Assembly (NCBI GenBank): GCA_007693295.1
Contig: REDT01000194.1
Span: 1-59,864, forward strand
Source: Balneolaceae bacterium
Lineage (GTDB): Bacteria; Bacteroidota; Rhodothermia; Balneolales; Balneolaceae
Direction: 5' to 3'
Length of the DNA stretch: 59,864 nt
In this document: positions 27,901-35,800 of the stretch, in pieces
How the letters are laid out: each line of letters begins with the position of its first letter
Position numbering within the stretch: the first letter of the stretch is position 1
Position numbers and translations under genes: made by a program
Notes under the pieces: model-generated
Databases searched by the model: none
Told to the model about the DNA's origin: nothing
What the model saw: the letters and a program-made list of their open reading frames with translations, nothing else

Positions 27901-28514
27901 AGAGACCGGGTTTTTTTGCGAACTTCAATCAGAATATCCTCCAGCCGCTGCAGATCCTTCAGCGTTTCATCCAGTTTACGAAGTGTCTGCTTTCTCTTCT
28001 CTTTATATCGGGTAACTCCGGCAGCCTCTTCAAACAGCCTTCGACGGTCGTTGTTACGGTCGTTCAGGATCTCTTCAACCATCTTGAGCTCAATCACAGA
28101 GTAGGCATCAGAGCTCATCCCCGTATCCATGAACAGTTCCATAATATCCTTAAGGCGGCAGGGGGTATTGTTGATCAGGTACTCGCTTTCGCCGGAGCGG
28201 TAGAGGCGGCGGGTAATGGTGAGTTCACTGTACTCGATGGGCAGAATTCCCTTATTGTTCACAAATGTAAGTGATACGTCTGCCATACCAAGAGCTTTCT
28301 TCTTGGCTGTCCCGTTAAAAATCACGTTACTCATGGCGCTTGAGCGTAGCAGGGAGGGGCGTTGTTCCCCTAAAACCCAGCGGAGTGCGTCTACAATGTT
28401 CGATTTCCCGCAACCATTTGGCCCCACAATAGCCGTGATGCCACTGTCAAACTTCACATGAGTTTTATGTGCAAAGCTTTTAAAACCGTGTAATTCGAGA
28501 TCGGATATATACAT
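24990..28514 (-). CDS. smc: Chromosome segregation ATPase SMC
   Basis: 1174 aa: MYISDLELHGFKSFAHKTHVKF...GPNGCGKSNIVDALRWVLGEQ, coiled coils and hinge, INQLSGGEKTLTAIALLFAIY, CVLDEVDAPLDDAN. Confidence 0.98.
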   Translation of the reverse strand: MYISDLELHGFKSFAHKTHVKFDSGITAIVGPNGCGKSNIVDALRWVLGEQRPSLLRSSAMSNVIFNGTAKKKALGMADVSLTFVNNKGILPIEYSELTITRRLYRSGESEYLINNTPCRLKDIMELFMDTGMSSDAYSVIELKMVEEILNDRNNDRRRLFEEAAGVTRYKEKRKQTLRKLDETLKDLQRLEDILIEVRKKTRSLEIQAEKAAKAKSYRSELEHLDKAYTLHEYQTIKEELEPLQTRITNSEKEKKEIGSRLEELEESEEKARTRLLDLERNQAEAQRRVSQLYSSVRDMETNLRITKEKIINEEGVIKQHQTDIEQSGKDHAELEELRESSIQKLENFSDEKQRSELSLKESKQRFADVQQQFTKIRHELYELEIAISDSSQKLSSLQSNRIKLESKLENSEDDQMRITRDIEDFEDEIVNAKGELNLARKNLEAINSDLEKEEKRLQDAGQKRGELEEQREELRERVRSLKSQKDAADSEISLMQSISESNDAMPSSIAYLVKHHQNEFKLLKPVGEVFHTSELYASALETALGEAINFVIVDSMEEAIKASTILKEKKKGRATFIPLSELNKSYPVEKNSILSHVKCDSSLKAVSELLLGSILYVDDLQAASTHLKSSSATAAVTSDGDLVTSNRFLKSGSKNKQSGIRLGLKDKLEKLNEKKANLEKELKTQELLLEQLNKDLAENHTEAIRTQIREVQKSAREQEQKISRYQSSIQVYEKNIGDLKNRKSSLLSNQDSAREELDSLHPKQKELQKKISALSSEQDEKREALKKLEEERAIAQNRYNDAQLKHQDVKNKADNLEREVQRAEAGIKSIKTRLISRKELLTESREKIEAYTSGIDKTEAQLENTRTLKKEADQKLAEAEDASSRQRGAINEIEKELKELRNRKEVNLELVHHLTMAREKFDMQAQALADHIWETYGVLTDQLNEVLPDEMEPASAKDRIAWLKQKLHNIGDVNPLAIEEFKEEKERLDFYEEQIEDLQQAEKELRETIHEINQTATERFNDTFDKIRSNFKTVFSTLFHEDDFCDLILEEDVEDPLDAKIDIKANPKGKRPSSINQLSGGEKTLTAIALLFAIYLVKPSPFCVLDEVDAPLDDANIERFSAMIKKFSHETQFIIITHNKKTMGKAEMMYGVTMPETGVSRLVGVRLDEVAEV

Positions 28515-28548
28515 GCATTAATAATAAAAAGGGGGATGCCTACTAACA

Positions 28549-28600
28549 GAAAAATGGTATTTCTTAATGATTCCGTGAAACCGTCAGAAATACCATGAAA
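28549..28600 (-). terminator. Hairpin downstream of frr, probable terminator
   Basis: 11-bp arms ATGGTATTTCT/AGAAATACCAT followed by a short U-run on the minus strand. Confidence 0.55.
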
Positions 28601-28636
28601 AACAATACATTGTTGAATAAACGTTTTAGCTGTGGC

Positions 28637-29206
28637 TTAAACCGTCATAATGTCCTGCTCTTTCACTTCCAATAATGCATCAATCATCTTGATATACTTA
28701 TCGGTTAACAGCTGAATTTCTTCTTCGCTCTCGAAACGGCTGTCCTCAGGCAGTGATTCGCTTTGCACGGTTTTTTTAATTTCATCATTTGCGTCCCGGC
28801 GGTAGTTCCGGATACTGATACGCCCTTTTTCGGCAACTTCTCTGGCGTGTTTTACCAGTTCGACCCGTCGCTCTTCAGAGAGTAAAGGGAGGGGGATGCG
28901 AATAATCGACCCGTCGTTATTGGGATTAAGGCCAAGCCCTGACGACATAATCGCTTTCTCAATGTCTTGCATGGTCGACTTATCAAAAGGCTGAACAACG
29001 AGCAGGCGCGGCTCTGGAGCTGTGATAGATGCCAGCTGATTCAGGGGTGTCATCGAGCCGTAATAATTCACCTTTATTCCATCGAGCAGTGCGGTACTAG
29101 CCTTGCCGGCGCGAATATGAGAGAACTCTTTTTTGCAGAACACAACAGCCTCTTTCATGTTCTCTTCTGCAGTATCAATAATGAGTTGTAGGTCTTCAGG
29201 TATCAT
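28637..29206 (-). CDS. frr: Ribosome recycling factor
   Basis: FSHIRAGKASTALLDGIKVNYYGSMTPLNQLASITAPEPRLLVVQPFDKS. Confidence 0.98.
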   Translation of the reverse strand: MIPEDLQLIIDTAEENMKEAVVFCKKEFSHIRAGKASTALLDGIKVNYYGSMTPLNQLASITAPEPRLLVVQPFDKSTMQDIEKAIMSSGLGLNPNNDGSIIRIPLPLLSEERRVELVKHAREVAEKGRISIRNYRRDANDEIKKTVQSESLPEDSRFESEEEIQLLTDKYIKMIDALLEVKEQDIMTV

Positions 29207-29339
29207 AATAGTCTGTAAATTTAAAACTGATTGTTATATCTGTTAAAATCCGGCTAAACGTATAATCCAAATCATCTGTTTATTACAAATGAGGCAGCTT
29301 AAATTGAGCTAGTTATAAGCTTTGAATTTAATAAATCTG

Positions 29340-30062
29340 CTACTGATCCCAAACAACGGTTGTGCCAATATTGGCATCACTGCAAACTACTTTTCTGAGA
29401 TTGTCTTTCACATTCATATCGAAGACAATGATAGGGGTCCGGTTGTCTCTGCAGAGAGTAAAAGCCGTCAGGTCCATTACGTTCAATCGTTTCTCTAAAA
29501 CTTCATCACCGGTTATGGTATCAAACTTTACAGCGTCATTGTTCAGTTCGGGATCAGAATCGTAGATCCCGTCAACACGGGTTCCTTTTAATATCACATC
29601 GGCTTCAATTTCAATAGCCCGAAGTGAAGCGGCTGTATCGGTAGTGAAGTATGGATTTCCTGTTCCGGCTCCAAAAATGACAACCCTGCCTTTTTCGAGA
29701 TGGCGTATTGCCCTGCGTCGTATATAAGGTTCGGCAATCTCTTCCATGCGGATGGCGCTCATCAGGCGGGTGTGAACATTCTTTCGTTCCAGTGCATCCT
29801 GAAGAGCCATGCTGTTAATCATGGTGGCCAGCATTCCCATGTAGTCGCCTTGAACGCGGTCCATGCCCTCGGTAGCTCCCTTAACTCCCCTGAAAATATT
29901 TCCGCCTCCAATTACAATCGATACTTCAACCCCCTCAGCCTGAACGCTTTTTATCTCATCGGCATATAGTGTGAGGATGTCGGCATCAATTCCATGGCCC
30001 TGTTCGCCAAGCAGCGCTTCGCCGCTTAATTTCAATAAAATACGTTTATAGTTGTTAGACAC
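29340..30062 (-). CDS. pyrH: UMP kinase
   Basis: [22 protein letters not shown]...[10 protein letters not shown]...[17 protein letters not shown]. Confidence 0.98.
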   Translation of the reverse strand: MSNNYKRILLKLSGEALLGEQGHGIDADILTLYADEIKSVQAEGVEVSIVIGGGNIFRGVKGATEGMDRVQGDYMGMLATMINSMALQDALERKNVHTRLMSAIRMEEIAEPYIRRRAIRHLEKGRVVIFGAGTGNPYFTTDTAASLRAIEIEADVILKGTRVDGIYDSDPELNNDAVKFDTITGDEVLEKRLNVMDLTAFTLCRDNRTPIIVFDMNVKDNLRKVVCSDANIGTTVVWDQ

Positions 30063-30089
30063 TCTTCCCGGTTTAAAAAGTTATAGTCC

Positions 30090-30124
30090 AAAAAAAAAGC
30101 TACCTGAAAGGTAGCCTTTTTTAT
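30090..30124 (-). terminator. Intrinsic terminator downstream of tsf
   Basis: Minus-strand AAGGCTACCTTTCAGGTAGCTTTTTTTTT. Confidence 0.85.
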
Positions 30125-30131
30125 AAAAAAA

Positions 30132-30962
30132 TTAAGCTTCGCCAAGCTGCATTCGATGGAATGACTTGACCAGCGGTGTGTTGGTTTTCTCAAGGTACTC
30201 TTTAACCGAAATACCGTTGTCTTTCACGAATTTCTGTTCGAGCAGAACACGCTCTTCATAGAAGCGACGGAGTTTACCCTGAGCGGCTTTTTCTGCAATT
30301 TCAGCAGGTTTGCCTTCATTGATCAATTGCTCTTTGGCAATTTCCAGCTCTTTGTCGATCACGGATGCGTCTACACTATCCCTGTTCACTGCAATAGGGT
30401 TCATGGCGGCAATTTGCATTGCAATATCTTTTCCAATGTTCTCATCAGAAACATCGCCTTCAAACTCTACGAGTACGCCGAGCTGATTGCCCGGGTGAAT
30501 ATATTCAATCAGAGAACCGTCGCTTTGAACAAAAACCACACGGCTGATCTCAATTTTTTCACCGATTTTGCCAACCATACCTTCAAGATGCTTCTCGATG
30601 GTCAGGCCATCAACTTCTTCTTTAAGCAGTTCATCAACAGACTTGCTTTCAGAAGCAAAAGCAGCATCGAGAAACGACTGGGCCTGCGCCTGGAATTCTT
30701 CATTCCGTGCCACGAAATCTGTTTCACAGTTAATTTCAATAGCAGAAGCCTTGGTTTTATCGTCACTCAGTTTGGTAAGGATAAGGCCTTCGTTTGCATC
30801 ACGCTCGGCACGTTTTTCAGAGACCTGCTGGCCTTTTTTTCGCAGAATTTCGATAGCCTTTTGCATATCTCCATCGGCTTCGGTGAGGGCTTTTTTACAA
30901 TCCATCATGCCCGCGCCGGTTGCCTCGCGAAGTTTCATTACATCTTTTGCACTAATACTCAT
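30132..30962 (-). CDS. tsf: Elongation factor Ts
   Basis: MSISAKDVMKLREATGAGMMDCKKALTEADGDMQKAIEILRKKG. Confidence 0.98.
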   Translation of the reverse strand: MSISAKDVMKLREATGAGMMDCKKALTEADGDMQKAIEILRKKGQQVSEKRAERDANEGLILTKLSDDKTKASAIEINCETDFVARNEEFQAQAQSFLDAAFASESKSVDELLKEEVDGLTIEKHLEGMVGKIGEKIEISRVVFVQSDGSLIEYIHPGNQLGVLVEFEGDVSDENIGKDIAMQIAAMNPIAVNRDSVDASVIDKELEIAKEQLINEGKPAEIAEKAAQGKLRRFYEERVLLEQKFVKDNGISVKEYLEKTNTPLVKSFHRMQLGEA

Positions 30963-30997
30963 TGGTTTATAATGATTTTCTATTAGGGTTGCCTTAA

Positions 30998-32038
30998 TTA
31001 CTTTTTGTCTGAAGACTCTTCTTCATCAGAGGCCTTTTCATCCTTAGCTGTTGCAGCAGGCTTTGTCTCTTCAGGTTTTTCTTCCACTGCAGCTGCTGTT
31101 TCTTCAGCTTTTGGTTCTTCAGTCTTTTTGGTTTCTTCTTTAGGTTCTGCTTTTACTTCTTCTTCACCTTTTACGTCGGTATCTGTATCGGGTTTGTCAT
31201 CAGATTCAGAGATTTTACGTCGTCGTTTTCTTCGTTTGCCTGATTTTGCAGCATCTTCAATCACTTCTTCTTTAACATCATCTTCTGATTCGTAAGATTT
31301 CTTGGCATCTACGGCCGCTTGCTCCATCAACTCCTCTTCTCTCATCGCTTCACGCTCTGCGTTGCCTTCAATAATTGCATCTGCAATCAGTGCAGTAACC
31401 AGCTGAATGGTTCTTGCTGAGTCGTCATTAGCAGGAATGATATAATCTGGAATATCAGGATCGCTGTTTGTATCGACCATTCCAATAATCGGGATGTTCA
31501 GTTTAACAGCTTCATTAATAGCAATGTGCTCTTTGATGGTGTCTACTACAAAGATGGCTCCCGGCAGACGGGTCATGTTGGCAATACCGCCAAGTGTATT
31601 TTCAAGTTTCTCCTTCTCACGGTCGAGCATCAGCCCTTCCTTTTTGGTGAGTTCGTCAACCGTACCATCAGTCTTCATTTTGTCAATCTCTTCCATGCGA
31701 GAGATGCTTTTTCTTACCGTACTGAAGTTGGTAAGCATTCCACCCAACCAGCGATGGGTTACAAAAGGCATTCCACAACGGATAGCTTCTGTTTTGATAA
31801 TTTCCTGAGCTTGCTTTTTGGTGCCGACAAAAAGTATGGTTTTACCGGCGCGGGCAAGTTTGGTTACCTCTTCGAGTGCTTCCTGAAGGTAGGTGTGTGA
31901 TTTCTTGAGATCGATGATATGAATCCCGTTTCGTTGCATAAAGATGAATTCTTTCATCTTGGGATTCCATCGGCGGGTGAGGTGACCGAAGTGAGCTCCG
32001 GACTTTAGTAGTTCTTCAACTGATGCTGCTTTAGGCAT
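30998..32038 (-). CDS. rpsB: 30S ribosomal protein S2 with a long charged C-terminal tail
   Basis: [38 protein letters not shown]...[26 protein letters not shown]; last ~90 aa rich in E/K/D/A. Confidence 0.97.
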   Translation of the reverse strand: MPKAASVEELLKSGAHFGHLTRRWNPKMKEFIFMQRNGIHIIDLKKSHTYLQEALEEVTKLARAGKTILFVGTKKQAQEIIKTEAIRCGMPFVTHRWLGGMLTNFSTVRKSISRMEEIDKMKTDGTVDELTKKEGLMLDREKEKLENTLGGIANMTRLPGAIFVVDTIKEHIAINEAVKLNIPIIGMVDTNSDPDIPDYIIPANDDSARTIQLVTALIADAIIEGNAEREAMREEELMEQAAVDAKKSYESEDDVKEEVIEDAAKSGKRRKRRRKISESDDKPDTDTDVKGEEEVKAEPKEETKKTEEPKAEETAAAVEEKPEETKPAATAKDEKASDEEESSDKK

Positions 32039-32154
32039 TATATTATAGTATGTATGTTTGAGTTAGTCCTCTACACAGGTCCTTCCCTTTAACCAATTCC
32101 GTTCAAATTTTTTGAAGCAGAACACCCGGCAAAGGGTCGCTGTGTATGTGTGAT

Positions 32155-32275
32155 GTACAACGGGCAGCTTGCCCGTTTTTAAAATAAAATGATAACGGGT
32201 AGCTTGCCCGTATTCAAAGTCTTGGTGGAAAACATATACCGGACAAGCTGTCCGGTGTACCTTGTCCCGGGATAC
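32155..32275. repeat. Cluster of related short hairpins upstream of rpsB
   Basis: AACGGGCAGCTTGCCCGTT; AACGGGTAGCTTGCCCGTA; TACCGGACAAGCTGTCCGGTGTA; GTACCTTGTCCCGGGATAC. Confidence 0.65.
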
Positions 32276-32662
32276 TTACCGCTTGCTAAACTGGAATTTC
32301 TTTCTCGCTTTTGGCTGGCCGTACTTTTTGCGCTCAACCATTCTGTCGTCACGGGTAAGAAGTCCGTTCTCTTTCAAAATACCATGAAGGCCTTCATTCA
32401 GATCGTCCAGTGCACGGGCTACTGCCAGCGATACGGCTCCGGCCTGGCCGGTTACACCGCCGCCGCGAACGGTGATCTTAATGTCGTATTTGCCTTCCAT
32501 TTCTGTTACTTCAAGAGGAAGCTTGGCCACATTTATTCTGGCCTGTGTTTTGAAGTACTCATCAATTGGTTTCCCGTTGATGATGAAAGCTCCTTTGCCT
32601 TCATTAATATAGAGGCGTGCAGTGGATGTTTTTCTTCGACCTATGTAATTTTCTTGTGCCAT
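32276..32662 (-). CDS. rpsI: 30S ribosomal protein S9
   Basis: GRRKTSTARLYINEGKG...GGGVTGQAGAVSLAVARAL...KKYGQPKARKKFQFSKR. Confidence 0.98.
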   Translation of the reverse strand: MAQENYIGRRKTSTARLYINEGKGAFIINGKPIDEYFKTQARINVAKLPLEVTEMEGKYDIKITVRGGGVTGQAGAVSLAVARALDDLNEGLHGILKENGLLTRDDRMVERKKYGQPKARKKFQFSKR

Positions 32663-32671
32663 GATAGACGT

Positions 32672-33115
32672 TTAAAGCTCTTTAATTTCAGGTTTTTGTG
32701 CAGTGTGCGGGTGAACCGGTCCGGCATAAACCCTTAGATTTCTTTGAAGCTGACGGCCAAGCTTGTTTTTGGGAAGCATTCCCTTAACGGCCATGGTAAT
32801 CAGTGATGTAGGATCTTTCCGCATCATTTCACTTGCAGTGGTAAAAGTCTCACTACCAATATAACCTGTGTGACGGAAGTACTTCTTATCCGTCATTTTT
32901 TTGCCGGTAAGCTTTACTTTTTCCGCATTGATCACCACCACATTGTCACCGGTGTCGATGTGTGGGGTAAATTCCGGTTTATTCTTTCCGCGTAAAATAG
33001 AAGCAACACGTGTACTGAGCCGGCCTAAGGGCTGATCTTCAGCATCAATAATGACCCACTTTTTTTCGATAGTGGATGGTGTTGCAGAGTATGTTTTATT
33101 ACTGATCGTATTCAC
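32672..33115 (-). CDS. rplM: 50S ribosomal protein L13
   Basis: KKWVIIDAEDQPLGRLSTRVASILRGKNKPEFTPHIDTGDNVVVINAEKV; start reassigned to GTG at 33115 because the longer N-terminus in the track is not L13-like. Confidence 0.95.
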   Translation of the reverse strand: MNTISNKTYSATPSTIEKKWVIIDAEDQPLGRLSTRVASILRGKNKPEFTPHIDTGDNVVVINAEKVKLTGKKMTDKKYFRHTGYIGSETFTTASEMMRKDPTSLITMAVKGMLPKNKLGRQLQRNLRVYAGPVHPHTAQKPEIKEL

Positions 33116-33212
33116 GATAAATCTCTTTGGTTTTATACAAAATTGACAAGTTGATAAAAATAAAGGTAAAATTGATGGATTGCAATACAAAAGAGAGGAA
33201 ATTTTCAAGGCG

Positions 33213-33253
33213 CAAGTGGCGCGATAGCGACATCCCGACCCATCGGGAGCGCA
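33213..33253. repeat. Dispersed head repeat, copy B
   Basis: Near-identical to 13563-13603, same orientation. Confidence 0.9.
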
Positions 33254-33300
33254 CGGTGCAAGGAAAAGTAGTTAAGAAATTGAGAAAAGTTGCCAAATGA

Positions 33301-33485
33301 CAAGCACCAAATATCAAACCCCAAATTCCAAATGGTCTCTTTTCCCAATTACGTGCCTATATTTTAAACTCAAGCTACGTTTGGAATTTGTTAATTGCTC
33401 CAAAGGGATCGCTATGCGGGAATTCGTGATTTAAAGTTATCAACTGTCAATTGTCAACTGCCTATCCTTTGGAATTTGGTGCTTG
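33301..33485. repeat. Cassette with inverted-repeat ends, copy B (opposite orientation to copy A)
   Basis: CAAGCACCAAAT...ATTTGGTGCTTG ends; interior ACGTGCCTATATTTTAAACTCAAGCTACGTTTGGAATTTG is the reverse complement of the copy A interior. Confidence 0.85.
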
Positions 33486-34186
33486 TTATTTGGGGTTTCT
33501 ACGTTATGCGCACCGGGCTGCATTCCAGAGGGAATAACTCTGGGCATCAGGTGCTTTACCACAGAGTCAGGTTTTGAAATGGTTGCCACTTCCAGCATTG
33601 TAAGGTTTTCTGTTGCGGAGTAGAGCCCGGAAGACATGTGATTATCATAGACGATATAGTCGCTGTTCATCACGGCTCTGACTGCATTTGGGGATCCGGA
33701 AATGGGCATAAAGGGAAAATTATCCTGAAACTGAAAGTTGTGATCAAAACGGGAGAAGCGCCTCAAGGATGTGTCATGGATATAGAGGTGCTCTCCATCG
33801 CTCATTATTTCATATGGGCGAACAAATTCTCCCGGGCCGCGACCTTCACCGCCAATCCTGAAAGCCGGGACTCCCGTTTGAGGGTCAACTGCAATCACAT
33901 TCGGGGACATGAAGTCATTCAGTATCAGATAGTTCTGAAACGGAATGATCTTTGTAGGTCTGTTCAGATAGACCTGGTCATCCAGATAGAGATCCTCACT
34001 AAGAATCATCTCTTTGGTAACATAGATGGTATCAACCGGCTGAGCATCCAGGTCGATTACCTGAAACGAAGCACCCCTGAGAAACTGATTAAGTACTTCA
34101 GATGCCGTTACAGGTGGTTCAGGAGCAATCTCCGATCCGCAAGAGATCAGAAAAAGGAGAAGCAGGGTTACGGTCGTTTTTTTCAT
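33440..34186 (-). pseudogene. 6-bladed beta-propeller lipoprotein, 3' end truncated by repeat
   Basis: Lipobox LFLISCGS; RIGGEGRGPGEFVRPYEIMSDGEHLYIHDTSLRRFSRF; the C-terminal ~20 residues (VETPNNKHQIPKDRQLTIDS) come from the repeat; about 215 native aa versus ~360 in the neighbouring paralog-like protein. Confidence 0.65.
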
Positions 34187-34414
34187 CTTTGATGATGAAT
34201 AAATTAATAAATATTAGAAATTTAGGGCATCATTGGAAACATCAATATATATATAGATATATATCAACATAAGATGATTCATAATGTCTTCTGACACATG
34301 CGGATCTCAAATTCCTTGATCAGCATTCAATCACTTACATATACAATCAAAAATAGTAATGACTTTTCAAAGCTGTCTGCTATTTGTATTAAATTTAAAA
34401 AACGAGGATATGTT

Positions 34415-34677
34415 ATGAAAAAACTAAAAAAACCATTCTTGGAATGTTTACTATAGGTGCACTAGCACTTATGATGATGTTTAATGTAACGACAACAGAA
34501 GACGGATTTAATTTCAGTATTTGTGGTGAAACTGTGATGGCAAATGATGGAGTATGTCTGGAAGTAGGAGAAGAAGGGCCTACATCACTAAATTTCCAGA
34601 CCAGCAATCCGGATCATCCATTGAATTGTACCTTTGCCGGGGTTAATTGTATACCGTGTACTTCAACCCCGTTATGA
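34415..34677 (+). pseudogene. Small secreted Cys-containing peptide gene with an apparent 1-nt frameshift at an A7 tract
   Basis: ATG at 34415 reads MKKLKKPFLECLL*; adding one A at 34426-34432 gives MKKLKKTILGMFTIGALALMMMFNVTTTEDGFNFSICGETVMANDGVCLEV...LNCTFAGVNCIPCTSTPL. Confidence 0.6.
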
Positions 34678-34708
34678 GGATAAAGTGAATGAATGGAAAA
34701 TTATAGAT

Positions 34709-35797
34709 ATGTTTATTATCCCTTTAAAAGGGACGCTAATTATGGTGTCCCTTTTTATTATTTACGGATGCTCATCAAAGGAGCACACGAAGACTCAGGG
34801 GATTGAAGTAATCCGTATGGATGTTGTGCAAATCAATGACAAAATGGATCAGGCACAACTTATATATGGAGCCTTTGATGCTGTTGATGATGAATTGGGC
34901 ATTGTATACGGGATCGATTATCGAAAGCGCCTGCCATACAGGTTATCCCTCAAAACGGGTGAGTTTCAATTCCTAAGCTCAACTGGTTCCGGGCCGAAAG
35001 AGTTGCGTCTGCCGTCGCAACTTTCGATGAAAGATTCGTCTGAGTTTTATGTGTACGATACCAACCTGGATAAGGTGGCCCGGTTTGTAAATGATGAACT
35101 TATAGAGAAGACGGAAGGATTTCTTAAGCACAACGTCTGGCTCAGGAATCCGAAAGGGTACTATTGGAATCATCACATTATTACAGCCATTAAAGAGCCG
35201 GAAAATGTAAATGTGTTGGATTTTGAGAATGCCCGGCCAATCGCCATGTTGAACCTATCCGACAGTACTCTTACCAAACACGGTAAATTTTCTTCTACAA
35301 TAGATCATCTGGATCAATTCAATAAATATCCAATGATTGTATTGTCTCGTGAAGAAGAAGCGGTTTATTACGTTTTTTATACTGACTATTCCATTATGAA
35401 ATATGATATCAAACGGGATACGACGTATACGGCCAGCACGTACAGGCCTTCAAAAATGCGGGAAAGAACTGTACCGGTTGATCCTGATAACCCGGATATC
35501 TATAGTATGGCTAGGATATATGGATTGGATATTTCTCAGGTTGTTGATATTGTGCTGATGAACCAGCAATTGGTTGTGGTTTGGTATAATGCAACGGATG
35601 CCTACTACGACAATCGCTCTTACTCACCTGAACACCTGATTTTCTTTGGCGTGGTTTACGATCTGCCCGATCTGTCCAACCCCCGCGAATTTACTTTACC
35701 CGGAAAATTTCTCGGCACTTGGGGGAACCGTCTGCTAATTGAAGAAAACGATGATGTAATGGAATACACCATCGGGTTTTATGAGTTTGTGGAATAA
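34709..35797 (+). CDS. 6-bladed beta-propeller lipoprotein (TolB-like/BF3164-like)
   Basis: Lipobox LFIIYGCSS; FQFLSSTGSGPKELRLPSQLSMKDSSEFYVYDTNLDKVARF resembles the propeller motif in 33440-34186. Confidence 0.75.
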   Translation: MFIIPLKGTLIMVSLFIIYGCSSKEHTKTQGIEVIRMDVVQINDKMDQAQLIYGAFDAVDDELGIVYGIDYRKRLPYRLSLKTGEFQFLSSTGSGPKELRLPSQLSMKDSSEFYVYDTNLDKVARFVNDELIEKTEGFLKHNVWLRNPKGYYWNHHIITAIKEPENVNVLDFENARPIAMLNLSDSTLTKHGKFSSTIDHLDQFNKYPMIVLSREEEAVYYVFYTDYSIMKYDIKRDTTYTASTYRPSKMRERTVPVDPDNPDIYSMARIYGLDISQVVDIVLMNQQLVVVWYNATDAYYDNRSYSPEHLIFFGVVYDLPDLSNPREFTLPGKFLGTWGNRLLIEENDDVMEYTIGFYEFVE

Positions 35798-35800
35798 CGT

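Noticed and set aside
27810-28274. 154-aa plus-strand ORF and several others within 24925-28461
   Set aside because: Antisense to smc; low-complexity by-products of the coiled-coil coding sequence.
30327-30986. 219-aa plus-strand ORF
   Set aside because: Runs antisense through tsf; no domain pattern, composition explained by the opposite strand.
32189-32737. 182-aa plus-strand ORF
   Set aside because: Antisense to rpsI/rplM and hairpin spacer.
33638-34192. 184-aa plus-strand ORF
   Set aside because: Antisense to the propeller lipoprotein gene, which has a signal peptide and family motifs.
34240-34270. AT dinucleotide-rich tract ATCAATATATATATAGATATATATCAACAT
   Set aside because: Simple low-complexity intergenic DNA; no clear regulatory interpretation beyond possible promoter bending.
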